A stretch of 56,626 bases of DNA from an uncultured Porphyromonadaceae bacterium (GCA_947427285.1 CANEHE010000010.1:1-56626); one strand, 5' to 3'. Numbered from the stretch's first letter, positions 36,153 through 44,541 are shown. Notes: generated from the sequence alone by a model not told the origin. Numbers and translations: made by a program.

Positions 36153-36821
36153 TCAGTAATTTCTCGGACCAAAAATCGCTGTTCCGACTCTGACCAGTGT
36201 CGAGCCCTCCTCTATCGCCAACGGCCAGTCACCGCTCATTCCCATTGATATGGTATCAAATCCCCGTAATTCGGGACAGATCTCCTTTATCGTACGGGCC
36301 ACCTCCGATATTCTGGAAAAATCCGCCCTTATCCGGTCTTCATCCCCCGTGTTGGAAGCCATCCCCATCACTCCATATATGTGAGTGTGTGTCAGAGATT
36401 CAAATTTTCTTTCTGAGAAGAAGGCGATCAATTCTTCAGGAGAAAAGCCGAACTTTGTCTCCTCACGAGCCACGTGCACCTGCATCAAAACACCTGTAAT
36501 CACCCCAGCACGGCGTGATTCTACATCAATAAGCTCCAGCAGCCGTTCGCTGTCCACACTTTCAATCATAGATACATGACCGATCAGTTGCCTTACTTTA
36601 TTTGTCTGCAGATGACCGATGAAATGCCAACGGATATCCGATGGGAGAAGAGAAATTTTCTGAAGAAGCTCCTGTACACGACTTTCTCCAAAAATTCTCT
36701 GACCCGCGCGATAAGCCTCCATAACAGTTTCCGCGGGATGAAACTTGCTTACCGCCACCAAATCCACCCCTTCAGGCAGTAAAGCATGTAACCGTTCTAT
36801 TTCCGATGAAATACTTCCCAT
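36153..36821 (-). CDS. yggS: YggS/PROSC family pyridoxal-phosphate homeostasis protein
   Basis: A 222-residue single-domain PLP-binding TIM barrel (alanine racemase N-domain fold) that controls vitamin B6 and amino acid balance. PLP Lys26 lies in LVAVSKFHPAETV; also RIFGESRVQELLQK, RWHFIGHLQTNKVRQL, and GFDTISMGMSGDWPLAIEEG with GTAIFG at the end. The ATG at 36821 is used; the frame opens further upstream with Cys-rich sequence foreign to the family. It follows the DUF4494 gene by 86 bases, a pairing I recall from Bacteroidales. Confidence 0.94.
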   Translation of the reverse strand: MGSISSEIERLHALLPEGVDLVAVSKFHPAETVMEAYRAGQRIFGESRVQELLQKISLLPSDIRWHFIGHLQTNKVRQLIGHVSMIESVDSERLLELIDVESRRAGVITGVLMQVHVAREETKFGFSPEELIAFFSERKFESLTHTHIYGVMGMASNTGDEDRIRADFSRISEVARTIKEICPELRGFDTISMGMSGDWPLAIEEGSTLVRVGTAIFGPRNY

Positions 36822-36907
36822 AAAACTACGGCAAAAGGAGCAAGATCCTTTCAAGACTGCAAACACAGTGCCACAAATCTATAACTCCACTGATTACACA
36901 AATGTTC

Positions 36908-37360
36908 TTATCCCTGCGACGGTTTTCCGGGTACAGCATTCAGGGGAAAAACATCGCAAAGAGGTGTTTCTGCCACAGAAGCAACCTCAAAGTCTGCTGC
37001 AGTACCTTTCATACCCGCCATGAATTTATCAAGGGCGTCGGCAATGGTAGAAGCCTGTACCAGAATAAAACTGGCTGATTTCTTTTCTGTACCGGACTTC
37101 TCATCAAGAGTTATGAAATTAACCTTTACCATATAATACCGATCGCCATCGTCATGAAAAAAGATTTCAGCAATTTTCGTTTTTTTGACAGCGGAAACAC
37201 TGAACTCTCCAGAAATATAAGGCTTAATTGCCTCTATGATACGTGATTCCGCTTCGGTGAAGGAAAGAGCATCTACAAGATACGGTTCATTGACCTTCTT
37301 GACAGCACCCGTCTCCTGCATTTTGTCGTATCTGACTTTGGTTTCAAACCACAGAGCCAT
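36908..37360 (-). CDS. DUF4494 family protein
   Basis: A 150-residue protein of a Bacteroidota family without known function. The family start WFETKVRYDKMQETGAVKK is clear. No signal peptide or membrane segment; mixed alpha/beta with a repeat-like use of Phe/Val/Lys in the core (GEFSVSAVKKTKIAEIFFHD, RYYMVKVNFITLDEKSG). It lies between the SDR gene (37 bases) and yggS (86 bases) in the same direction. No catalytic motif is visible. Confidence 0.88.
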   Translation of the reverse strand: MALWFETKVRYDKMQETGAVKKVNEPYLVDALSFTEAESRIIEAIKPYISGEFSVSAVKKTKIAEIFFHDDGDRYYMVKVNFITLDEKSGTEKKSASFILVQASTIADALDKFMAGMKGTAADFEVASVAETPLCDVFPLNAVPGKPSQG

Positions 37361-37397
37361 AAGATTTCTTATTTAAGATGGTATTAATCATATTAGT

Positions 37398-38156
37398 TCA
37401 TTCTGTCCGGCATATCACCGATCCAGAACCCTGATGTGTCGCCAGCACAAGCACTTCGGCAATCTGGACATGGGCCGGAGCAGTCGCGGCAAACACAACT
37501 ACATCGGCTATGTCATCTCCTGTCAGCGGCTTTATCCCTTTATATACATTTTCAGCACGTTCTGAATCGCCATGGAAACGAACACGGCTGAAATCAGTCT
37601 CAACGAGACCCGGCTTGATATTCGTCACCCGTACCGAAGTATGGGCCAGATCTATTCGGAGGCCGTCAGTAATTGTCTTCACAGCCGCTTTCGTGGCACA
37701 ATAGACATTCCCTCCGCCATAAGCGGCATCGCCCGCAACAGATCCTATGTTGATGACTTGACCTGAATCTCGGGCCACCATACCGGGCACGATAAAGCGT
37801 GTCATATTGAGCAGTCCCTTTATGTTGGTATCTATCATCGTGTCCCAATCAGTAAAATCTCCCTCATATTCCGGCTCAAGCCCCAGCGCAAGTCCTGCAT
37901 TGTTGACAAGAAGGTCGATTCCGCTCCAGTCTTCCGGCAGATTTTCCACGGCTTTACGACACGCTTCCCTATCGCGCACATCGAAAGTCAGTGTCAACAC
38001 CTCATATCCTTTTTCACGAAGAGAACCGGCAAACTCTTCAAGTTTATCGGTCCGGCGTGCCGAAACAATGATACGAAATCCGGCCTCAGCGAGTTTCTCT
38101 GCAGAAGCACGCCCTATGCCGCTGGTCGCACCTGTAATAAATGCTGTTTTTTTCAT
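37398..38156 (-). CDS. Short-chain dehydrogenase/reductase, YdfG-like
   Basis: A 252-residue classical SDR, NADP-linked, resembling YdfG-type 3-hydroxy acid dehydrogenases. Cofactor motif TGATSGIGRASAEKLAEAG, RRTDKLEEF (Arg favouring NADP), NNAGLALG, and the catalytic Tyr/Lys in VYCATKAAVKTI, with Ser in NIGSVAGDAAY. The ATG at 38156 directly begins KKTAFITGATSG; a long in-frame extension upstream crosses the promoter and is rejected. Substrate not assignable. Divergent from the cyd operon. Confidence 0.92.
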   Translation of the reverse strand: MKKTAFITGATSGIGRASAEKLAEAGFRIIVSARRTDKLEEFAGSLREKGYEVLTLTFDVRDREACRKAVENLPEDWSGIDLLVNNAGLALGLEPEYEGDFTDWDTMIDTNIKGLLNMTRFIVPGMVARDSGQVINIGSVAGDAAYGGGNVYCATKAAVKTITDGLRIDLAHTSVRVTNIKPGLVETDFSRVRFHGDSERAENVYKGIKPLTGDDIADVVVFAATAPAHVQIAEVLVLATHQGSGSVICRTE

Positions 38157-38189
38157 TATTAAAAATCTGAAAATTCTTCTCAAAATTTG

Positions 38190-38220
38190 TTGCAAAGATA
38201 CAGTTTTTCCACTATATTTG
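38190..38220 (+). promoter_or_regulatory. Candidate promoter of the DUF4492-cydAB operon
   Basis: Plus strand TATATTTG (38213-38220) fits TAnnTTTG, with TTG at 38190-38192 as a partial -33 element 20 bases upstream. The first gene starts 74 bases further on. It overlaps the opposite promoter almost completely. Confidence 0.6.
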
Positions 38221-38224
38221 CAAA
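38193..38224 (-). promoter_or_regulatory. Candidate promoter of the SDR-DUF4494-yggS genes
   Basis: Minus strand TTTG (38224-38221), 20 bases, TATCTTTG (38200-38193), 36 bases before the SDR start. Occupies the same DNA as the cyd promoter on the other strand. Confidence 0.65.
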
Positions 38225-38294
38225 ATAAAACTGACCGTGTGATCGCATTCAAAAATATCAACAATCCAAGCAATTGGTATTCATAGATATACAA

Positions 38295-38564
38295 ATGGCA
38301 GTTGGCCCATCACCCTCAACAGAGCAAATCAGAAACCATCTGACTGGATTCCGAGGTTTTATCCAATCGGTCTGGAATATGTATTATGAAGGCTTCAGAA
38401 ATATGACCATCGGGAAAACCTTATGGATCATAATATTGATAAAACTTTTTCTGTTTTTTGTGATTGTCAGGCTGATTTTCTTCCCCGATATCCTGCAACG
38501 CGATTTCGAAAACGACGAAGAACGAGCCGAACATGTGAGACACGAACTCACACGTCCCCGATGA
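38295..38564 (+). CDS. DUF4492 small membrane protein linked to bd oxidase
   Basis: An 89-residue protein with an amphipathic N-terminus (FRGFIQSVWNMYYEGFRNMTIGKTLW), one membrane helix (IIILIKLFLFFVIVRLIFFP) and a charged C-terminal tail. DUF4492 proteins are known to be encoded directly before cydA in Bacteroidota and some Campylobacterota, so a role as accessory or assembly subunit of cytochrome bd is likely but unproven. The ATG at 38295 is used rather than an in-frame TTG at 38274. It precedes cydA by 52 bases. Confidence 0.88.
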   Translation: MAVGPSPSTEQIRNHLTGFRGFIQSVWNMYYEGFRNMTIGKTLWIIILIKLFLFFVIVRLIFFPDILQRDFENDEERAEHVRHELTRPR

Positions 38565-38616
38565 TATTACCACTGCTTTCTTATCCTTAAAATCTGATCT
38601 AAAACAAAAATAATAT

Positions 38617-40170
38617 ATGGATGAATTAATGACGGTAGTCGACTGGTCGCGCTGGCAGTTCGCACTGACAGCAATATACCATTGGCTTTTCGTGCCGCTG
38701 ACTCTCGGATTGTCGGTCATTGTCGGCGTGATGGAGACAATATATGTGCGTACCGGATCCGAATCGTGGCTTAAAGCCACAAAATTCTGGATGACACTAT
38801 TCGGTATAAATTTCGCAATCGGAGTAGCGACCGGTATCATTTTGGAATTTGAATTCGGAACAAACTGGAGCAACTACTCATGGTTTGTAGGTGACATCTT
38901 CGGCGCACCGCTGGCAATAGAAGGTATACTCGCTTTCTTCATGGAATCAACGTTTGTGGCTGTCATGTTCTTCGGATGGAATCGGGTTAGCAAAAAATTC
39001 CACCTTGCTGCGACATGGCTCACGGCTTTGGGAGCCTCCATATCGGCACTTTGGATACTCGTAGCCAACGCATGGATGCAATATCCTGTGGGAATGGAAT
39101 TTGACCCGTATCAGATGAGAAATGTCATGGATAATTTCTGGGCCCTTTTCTCAGGCATAGCCGTCAACAAATTCTTTCACGCCGTATTTTCCGGATGGGC
39201 ACTTGCAGGAGTGTTTGTGATTGGTGTAAGCTGCTGGTTCCTGATAAAGAGACGAAACCGGGATTTCGCTCTCCGGAGTGTGAAGACCGGAGCCTGGGTA
39301 GGACTCATAGGCATGTTACTCACCATGTACACAGGCGACGGATCAGCGGTCGAGGTTACAAAACACCAGCCCATGAAACTGGCGGCTATGGAGGGCCTTT
39401 ATGAGGGTTCTGCTCCACAGGGAATAGTAGCATTAGGAATGGTCAATCCTGATAAACATTGGAACGATGATACTGATGAATATGTATTCGCTCTGGAAGT
39501 TCCTTATGGGTTATCTATTCTTGCAAAGCATGATCCGAATGCATTTGTACCCGGCATCAAGGATATAATCAACGGAATAGACATCAATTCGGAAGGTGAT
39601 ACCATCAATACAGTCAGCTATGCCGACAGAATTGCAAGAGGCAAGCTGGCCCATAATTCTCTCAGAGCTTTCGACACAGCCAAAGCAACAGGTGATACGG
39701 CCGCCATGCGGAAAGCCCGCAGCGAACTTCGGAAAAACTATCAATATTTCGGCTATGGATATTTCAATTCCGTCGACGAGGCGATTCCTCCCGTTGGAAT
39801 CACTTTCTATTCATTCCGCATAATGGTCATACTTGGCAGTTTCTTCCTTTTGCTGCTTGTCGTGACTCTTATATCGGTATACAAAAAAGAATGGTTCATA
39901 CATGCCCGGTGGCTACAATGGATTGCCTTGATTTCCATTCCGTTCGTATGGATATGTTCCGAAGCCGGATGGGTTGTGGCCGAGGTAGGCCGTCAACCAT
40001 GGACCGTACAGGATCTTCTCCCTACCCGCGCGGCCATTTCAGCAATCTCCACTTCGACCGTAATCACGACATTCTGGATGTTTGCCATTATCTTCACTGT
40101 CCTTCTTGTTGCTGAGGTCAGCATACTTGTAAGACAGATTGGGAAAGAATCGAAAAAGAATCTCGACTGA
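38617..40170 (+). CDS. cydA: Cytochrome bd quinol oxidase subunit I
   Basis: CydA carries haems b558, b595 and d and oxidises quinol with oxygen in the inner membrane. The 517 residues include the haem ligands His22 (YHWLFVPLTLG) and His188 (NKFFHAVFSGWA), and the Met ligand in TFYSFRIMVILG. The periplasmic Q-loop is of intermediate to long form, ending before AIPPVGITFYSF, and GRQPWTVQDLLPT matches the conserved GRQPW motif. In a mostly anaerobic gut lineage it supports respiration of trace oxygen and oxygen removal. Operon DUF4492-cydA-cydB. Confidence 0.97.
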   Translation: MDELMTVVDWSRWQFALTAIYHWLFVPLTLGLSVIVGVMETIYVRTGSESWLKATKFWMTLFGINFAIGVATGIILEFEFGTNWSNYSWFVGDIFGAPLAIEGILAFFMESTFVAVMFFGWNRVSKKFHLAATWLTALGASISALWILVANAWMQYPVGMEFDPYQMRNVMDNFWALFSGIAVNKFFHAVFSGWALAGVFVIGVSCWFLIKRRNRDFALRSVKTGAWVGLIGMLLTMYTGDGSAVEVTKHQPMKLAAMEGLYEGSAPQGIVALGMVNPDKHWNDDTDEYVFALEVPYGLSILAKHDPNAFVPGIKDIINGIDINSEGDTINTVSYADRIARGKLAHNSLRAFDTAKATGDTAAMRKARSELRKNYQYFGYGYFNSVDEAIPPVGITFYSFRIMVILGSFFLLLLVVTLISVYKKEWFIHARWLQWIALISIPFVWICSEAGWVVAEVGRQPWTVQDLLPTRAAISAISTSTVITTFWMFAIIFTVLLVAEVSILVRQIGKESKKNLD

Positions 40171-40200
40171 CTCTCACTTCTATAACTTCGACAAAATAAA

Positions 40201-41352
40201 ATGACACTTGAATATCTTCAAAACTATTGGTGGCTGCTCGCCTCCGTGCTCGGGGGTCTGCTGGTATTTCTGCTATTTGTGCAAGGAGGCCAGTCGATGC
40301 TTCTTGAATCACGCGACAATATCTCACGCGATCTTATAGTCAACAGTATGGGTCGCAAATGGGAACTCACATTCACCATCCTTGTCACATTCGGAGGTGC
40401 CATGTTCGCTTCCTTCCCACTCTTCTACTCCACAAGTTTCGGTGGCGCATACTGGTTGTGGATGCTGATTCTCTTCAGCTTCATCCTTCAGGCCGTGAGC
40501 TACGAATACCGCAACCGAAAAGGCAACCTATACGGTACCCGTACATACGACACATTTCTTTTCATCAACGGCTGTATGGGATGCGTACTTCTCGGAGTGG
40601 CTGTGTCTATGTTTTTCTTCGGAGGGCATTTCATGGTCAGCAAAGCAAATTTTCTGGACAAATCCGCTCCTGTGATCTCAACATGGGCTCCCACACACGG
40701 TTTTGAGGCCATTTTCAACTGGCGCAACTTAGTGCTTGGTGTGGCTCTCCTTTTTCTTGCGAGAACCCAGGCCGCACTATATATGATGAACCACATATCC
40801 TCAACTCAAGACTTTTTCGATTCGCTCAAGAGGAAAATATTTGTAAATGGAATCATCTTCGTATTATTCTTTCTGGCATTCCTGGCCCTTCTCCTCACAG
40901 CTACAGGATATGACGTTGTAAGCAAAAGAACTTCAACTGTAAACGTGACAACTGTCCCATTCAAATATCTTCACAACTATCTTCATTTCTGGTGGGCGAC
41001 AGTAGCGTTGCTCATCGGAGTGGCATGCGTTCTCTATGGAATCATACGTTCAGCTTTCGCATCCAAATGGAAATCCGGGATCTGGTTTAGTGGTATTGGG
41101 ACATTACTGGTCGTATGCTCCCTTTTCTGGGTGGCTGGCTATGGTAATACCGCATTCTATCCATCTCTTGATGATCCGGCATCTTCACTTACCATCCGCA
41201 ACAGTTCCTCATCGCTTTTCACCCTCACATGTATGAGCTGGGTGTCAATTCTGATACCTTTCGTGATTGCATATATATGGTATGTATGGAAAACGATGGA
41301 TAAAAGAAAACTGACTGTAGCTGAAATCAAATCGACTGACCATAAATACTAA
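40201..41352 (+). CDS. cydB: Cytochrome bd quinol oxidase subunit II
   Basis: CydB is the haem-poor partner of CydA. The 383 residues contain about nine membrane segments, starting with YLQNYWWLLASVLGGLLVFLLFVQGGQSML, then NSMGRKWELTFTILVTFGGAMFASFPLFYSTSFGGAYWLWM, typical of the family. It follows cydA by 30 bases. No CydX-like peptide could be seen behind it; a hairpin at 41372-41410 follows. Genes for assembly ABC CydDC are not in the window. Confidence 0.95.
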   Translation: MTLEYLQNYWWLLASVLGGLLVFLLFVQGGQSMLLESRDNISRDLIVNSMGRKWELTFTILVTFGGAMFASFPLFYSTSFGGAYWLWMLILFSFILQAVSYEYRNRKGNLYGTRTYDTFLFINGCMGCVLLGVAVSMFFFGGHFMVSKANFLDKSAPVISTWAPTHGFEAIFNWRNLVLGVALLFLARTQAALYMMNHISSTQDFFDSLKRKIFVNGIIFVLFFLAFLALLLTATGYDVVSKRTSTVNVTTVPFKYLHNYLHFWWATVALLIGVACVLYGIIRSAFASKWKSGIWFSGIGTLLVVCSLFWVAGYGNTAFYPSLDDPASSLTIRNSSSSLFTLTCMSWVSILIPFVIAYIWYVWKTMDKRKLTVAEIKSTDHKY

Positions 41353-41371
41353 AATATCCAACCGACACGGA

Positions 41372-41410
41372 TACACCCCGGATAATCCGGAAATGATTTC
41401 CCGGGGTGTA
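41372..41410 (+). terminator. Hairpin after cydB
   Basis: Perfect 10-bp stem TACACCCCGG (41372-41381) / CCGGGGTGTA (41401-41410), 19-base loop, 19 bases after the cydB stop. No T-tract follows, so it may act as a processing or stability element rather than a full terminator. Confidence 0.45.
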
Positions 41411-41438
41411 ATATCAAAACACATATCCGGAAGAAATT

Positions 41439-42029
41439 GTGAACGATCTCTATAAAACCATATCTGGTCCAGGCAAAGGAATATATAAGGAGAAAATGAG
41501 TAAATTCATTGCCTTTGCCACTCCAGTCCACACTCCGGAAGAGGCCAGGACATTTGTAAAATCCATACAAAATGAATATCATGATGCCCGACATGTTTGC
41601 TGGGCATATATGATAGGCCCTGACAGAGAAATCTGGCAACTCAACGATAACGGGGAACCCTCCGGCACCGCGGGCAAACCTATACTCGGCCAGATAAACA
41701 GTCGACAAGTAACGAATGTGGCAGTCGCCGTGGTAAGATATTTCGGAGGAATCAAACTCGGAACTCCCGGACTCACTGCCGCATATCGCGAAGCTGCCGC
41801 CGCGGCTCTTGACGATGCCGGAATAGAGATTCGACAGCAGACCCGGCGTATAGAGATTTTCTTTCCTTACATCGCTGTCAATGATGTCATGAAAATTATA
41901 AAACAGACATCTGCCACCGTCGTGAGTCAGCAGTTTGACAATTCCTGCTTTATGACTATTGAAGTACCTTTGAGTAATTATGAGTCGATTAAGACACGTA
42001 TACTTGGGATAGACGGTGTCACGGAATGA
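41439..42029 (+). CDS. yigZ: YigZ/IMPACT family protein
   Basis: A 196-residue protein of the UPF0029/IMPACT family, linked in eukaryotes to translation control by GCN2; the bacterial role is unclear. Marks: KEKMSKFIAFATPV, ARHVCWAYMIG, DNGEPSGTAGKPILGQI, VAVVRYFGGIKLGTPGLTAAYREAA. The start is a GTG at 41439, since the sequence YKTISGPGKGIYKEK before the first ATG (41496) fits the family. C-terminal ferredoxin-like DUF1949 domain present. It follows cydB by 86 bases. Confidence 0.9.
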   Translation: MNDLYKTISGPGKGIYKEKMSKFIAFATPVHTPEEARTFVKSIQNEYHDARHVCWAYMIGPDREIWQLNDNGEPSGTAGKPILGQINSRQVTNVAVAVVRYFGGIKLGTPGLTAAYREAAAAALDDAGIEIRQQTRRIEIFFPYIAVNDVMKIIKQTSATVVSQQFDNSCFMTIEVPLSNYESIKTRILGIDGVTE

Positions 42030-42041
42030 TCCTGAAATCCT

Positions 42042-42080
42042 TTCAGACATTCATCTCACACTGTCTGAATACATCTTTTT
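42042..42080 (+). terminator. Probable terminator of yigZ
   Basis: 7-bp stem TTCAGAC (42042-42048) / GTCTGAA (42063-42069), 14-base loop, with a five-T stretch at 42076-42080 a few bases later. It is 13 bases after the yigZ stop. The stem-to-T distance is longer than ideal. Confidence 0.45.
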
Positions 42081-42084
42081 CATA

Positions 42085-42120
42085 GTTTCCTACGCCCTAC
42101 TCATATATGGCGTAGGAAAC
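42085..42120. repeat. 12-bp perfect inverted repeat
   Basis: GTTTCCTACGCC (42085-42096) and GGCGTAGGAAAC (42109-42120) with a 12-base AT-rich spacer. No T-tract on either side, so a simple terminator is not well supported. It could be an operator or RNA stability hairpin. Confidence 0.7.
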
Positions 42121-42341
42121 ATAAATAGCCTCCAAAATACACATCTGAATTGTCTATTTCACCTAAAAACATGCCTTCCAGCCCATTCCGTCATCTTTTT
42201 TTGTCGAAAATCAGATAAAAACATGTTCTAATTCAAAAATAATTCCGATATTTGCACTGCCAAAACGAAAAACGCCCGTATAAGGCTATTTCATAGGTAT
42301 GATTCGACTTATAAACACAACATTAATATATTTCAGACACA

Positions 42342-42614
42342 ATGACAAAAGCTGATATTGTAAACGAGATTTCCCGCAGCACGGGAATTGAAAAGACTGC
42401 AGTACTGGCCACAGTGGAAAAATTCATGGAAGTTGTCAAAGACAACATGGCCAACGGTGAAAACGTCTACCTCCGCGGATTCGGCAGCTTCATCATCAAA
42501 GTACGCAAAGAGAAGACTGCTCGTAACATTTCCAAAAATACAACCATACGTATTCCGGAGCACAAAATCCCTGCATTCAAACCCTCTCGCGTATTCCTCG
42601 ATCAGGTGAAATAA
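42342..42614 (+). CDS. HU/IHF family DNA-binding protein
   Basis: A 90-residue nucleoid protein that bends DNA as a dimer. It has the helical N-terminus TKADIVNEISRSTGIEKTAVL, and the signature GENVYLRGFGSFIIKVRKEKTARN leading into the beta-arms with RIPEHKIPAFKPSRVF, where IPxxxxPxFxPS is the intercalating proline arm motif. It precedes the COX24-type small gene by 76 bases; HU, COX24-type and RNase E/G genes lie together in other Bacteroidales as I recall. Confidence 0.95.
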   Translation: MTKADIVNEISRSTGIEKTAVLATVEKFMEVVKDNMANGENVYLRGFGSFIIKVRKEKTARNISKNTTIRIPEHKIPAFKPSRVFLDQVK

Positions 42615-42690
42615 GACCGGGATAAATACCCCATATCATATTTCTCTGATCAGCCCGACAAAGCATAATCTTTATAAATAAAATACTACT

Positions 42691-42780
42691 ATGCCAAGCG
42701 GAAAAAAAAGAAAAGGCCATAAGATGGCAACTCACAAACGCAAGAAAAGACTGAGAAAGAACCGTCATAAAAAGAAATAA
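42691..42780 (+). CDS. AURKAIP1/COX24-type small basic ribosomal-like protein
   Basis: A 29-codon ORF encoding MPSGKKRKGHKMATHKRKKR followed by LRKNRHKKK; more than half the residues are Lys, Arg or His. It matches the short AURKAIP1/COX24 domain proteins annotated in many Bacteroidota. The family is related to mitochondrial ribosomal protein mS38 and resembles mycobacterial bS22, so it is probably a small-subunit ribosomal protein buried in rRNA; this is inferred from family knowledge. It lies between HU and RNase E/G and is followed by a hairpin with T-tract. Confidence 0.88.
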   Translation: MPSGKKRKGHKMATHKRKKRLRKNRHKKK

Positions 42781-42827
42781 GCCTGCCTCGGGCAAATCCA
42801 TCAGTGACGTAAGTTTCTCAAACATCG

Positions 42828-42881
42828 CAAACCTCGGGAAGGGACACCCGAAAACCATCCCTTCTCCGTGGTTTGTTTTTT
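42828..42881 (+). terminator. Terminator or attenuator before RNase E/G
   Basis: A long stem: CAAACC (42828-42833) pairs with GGTTTG (42870-42875), and inner GAAGGGA (42838-42844) pairs with TCCCTTC (42858-42864), followed by six T (42876-42881). It ends 34 bases before the RNase start codon. It could end the HU-COX24 transcript or form a regulated leader for the RNase gene. Confidence 0.75.
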
Positions 42882-42915
42882 ACCAGGAACTATTGATTCC
42901 CATCAATACATTTTA

Positions 42916-44541
42916 ATGAAAAGCGAACTAATTGTAGACGTGCAGCAAAAGGAGATATCGATCGCTCTGACCGAAGACTCCCGGCTTGTCTCACTTCAAA
43001 AGGAAAGCCGCAACATCGCTTATGCGGTAGGCGACCTCTACCTTGCAAAAGTGCGCAAGCTGATGCCAGGCCTTAACGCCGCCTTTGTCGACGTGGGCTA
43101 CGACAAGGACGCTTTTCTTCATTATCTCGATCTTGGATCTCACTTCAAAGCCTATTCCGAATTTATAAAAGAGGCTCTTGAAGATCCTAAAAAAATCCCC
43201 TCTCCTGCCAATTTCAAACCGACGGAGGAAATTCCCAAGCAAGGTTCGATCACAGATATTCTTTCTCAGGGGCAACAACTGCTTGTCCAGATTGCGAAAG
43301 AGCCGATCTCTTCGAAAGGTCCCAGACTGACGACCGAGATCTCCTTTACCGGACGATTCATCATTCTCATTCCATTCTCAGAGAAAATATCAATTTCGAA
43401 TAAAATAAAATCCACCGAAGAAAAAATACGTCTCCGACAGTTGATCGGAAGTATCAAGCCTAAAGGATTTGGCGTAATCGTACGCACATCTGCTGAAAAC
43501 AAAAGAGTGGCAGAACTCAATCAGGAGATGAGAACCCTTGTGAAATGTTGGGAAGATTCAATTGCAAAAATGCAGCGGAGCCAACCGCCAGCCCTCATTT
43601 TTGAAGAGGAATCCCGTGCGGTAGGTGTGATACGCGACATCTTCAGCTCTGATTTTGAGACAATATATGTCAACCATAAGGAAACAATGGAGCAGATTCA
43701 GAACTATGTTGCTATCATTGCTCCAGAGAAAAAAGAAATTGTCAAACTGTATACAAAGGAAATACCTATTTTTGATCATTTCAATATAACACGTCAGATC
43801 AAAAGTTCCTTTGGGAAGACAGTCTCTTTCAAAAGTGGTGCCTATATTATCATAGAGCATACCGAAGCCCTGCATGTCATTGACGTCAATTCTGGAAACC
43901 GGGCAAAGGCTGGAAACGATCAGGAGACAAATGCCCTCGACGTCAACCTGAAAGCTGCCGATGAAATTGCAAGACAACTGAGACTACGCGACATGGGCGG
44001 CATCATTGTAATTGACTTCATAGACATGAACAAGGCCGAACATCGTCAGACGCTCTACGATCACATGCGCCAGATTATGGCCAACGATAGGGCAAGACAC
44101 AATATCCTGCCTCTCAGCAAATTCGGACTGATGCAGATTACCCGTCAAAGAGTACGGCCTGCTCTTGACATCACCACCTCTGAGACATGTCCATCATGCT
44201 TCGGCAAAGGGGAGATACAACCATCCCTCCTGTTCACGGATAAACTGGAAGAGAAAATAGACTATCTGGTCAATCATCTAAAGGTACATAAATTCGTGAT
44301 GTACATTCACCCTTTTGTCGACGCATACATAAAAAAAGGGTTAATATCCCTTTACGGAAAATGGCGACGGAAATATGGGCGTAATTTCAAGATAGTACCC
44401 GACGAAGCCATGGCATATCTTGAATACCGGGTGATTGACAACACCGGAAAATCTGTCGACATAAAAGAGGAAAGCGACATGCAGTCAAGCCAGTCAAAAT
44501 CCGGCTCAAAAATAAAACATCGAGATAAAGAAGAAAACTAA
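42916..44541 (+). CDS. Ribonuclease E/G family protein
   Basis: A single-strand-specific endoribonuclease for rRNA maturation and mRNA decay. The 541-residue size is RNase G-like, without the long disordered RNase E tail. The N-terminal S1 domain is split by an inserted segment (about residues 45-115). Catalytic Asp residues are in HVIDVNSGNR and GGIIVIDFIDM, and the zinc-link Cys pair is in CPSCFGKGE. The ATG at 42916 is used because it opens KSELIVDVQQKEISIALTED; upstream in-frame sequence reads through the hairpin-T-tract. The product of this gene may control its own leader. Confidence 0.94.
   Translation: MKSELIVDVQQKEISIALTEDSRLVSLQKESRNIAYAVGDLYLAKVRKLMPGLNAAFVDVGYDKDAFLHYLDLGSHFKAYSEFIKEALEDPKKIPSPANFKPTEEIPKQGSITDILSQGQQLLVQIAKEPISSKGPRLTTEISFTGRFIILIPFSEKISISNKIKSTEEKIRLRQLIGSIKPKGFGVIVRTSAENKRVAELNQEMRTLVKCWEDSIAKMQRSQPPALIFEEESRAVGVIRDIFSSDFETIYVNHKETMEQIQNYVAIIAPEKKEIVKLYTKEIPIFDHFNITRQIKSSFGKTVSFKSGAYIIIEHTEALHVIDVNSGNRAKAGNDQETNALDVNLKAADEIARQLRLRDMGGIIVIDFIDMNKAEHRQTLYDHMRQIMANDRARHNILPLSKFGLMQITRQRVRPALDITTSETCPSCFGKGEIQPSLLFTDKLEEKIDYLVNHLKVHKFVMYIHPFVDAYIKKGLISLYGKWRRKYGRNFKIVPDEAMAYLEYRVIDNTGKSVDIKEESDMQSSQSKSGSKIKHRDKEEN

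Larger units (their letters stand above)
42030..42341. other. Intergenic region before HU with two hairpins
   Basis: 312 bases without a credible gene. It contains two inverted repeats (annotated separately) and, at 42247-42254, GATATTTG, one mismatch from the -7 consensus, 95 bases before the HU start: a likely HU promoter with a long leader. Sequence is AT-rich. Confidence 0.5.

Noticed and set aside
38157..38294. 46-residue N-terminal extension of the SDR
   Set aside because: It would cover both divergent promoters, and the Rossmann fold begins directly at the ATG at 38156.
41349..42050. Long minus-strand ORF (233 codons) opposite yigZ
   Set aside because: yigZ on the plus strand has complete family motifs; the antisense product has none.
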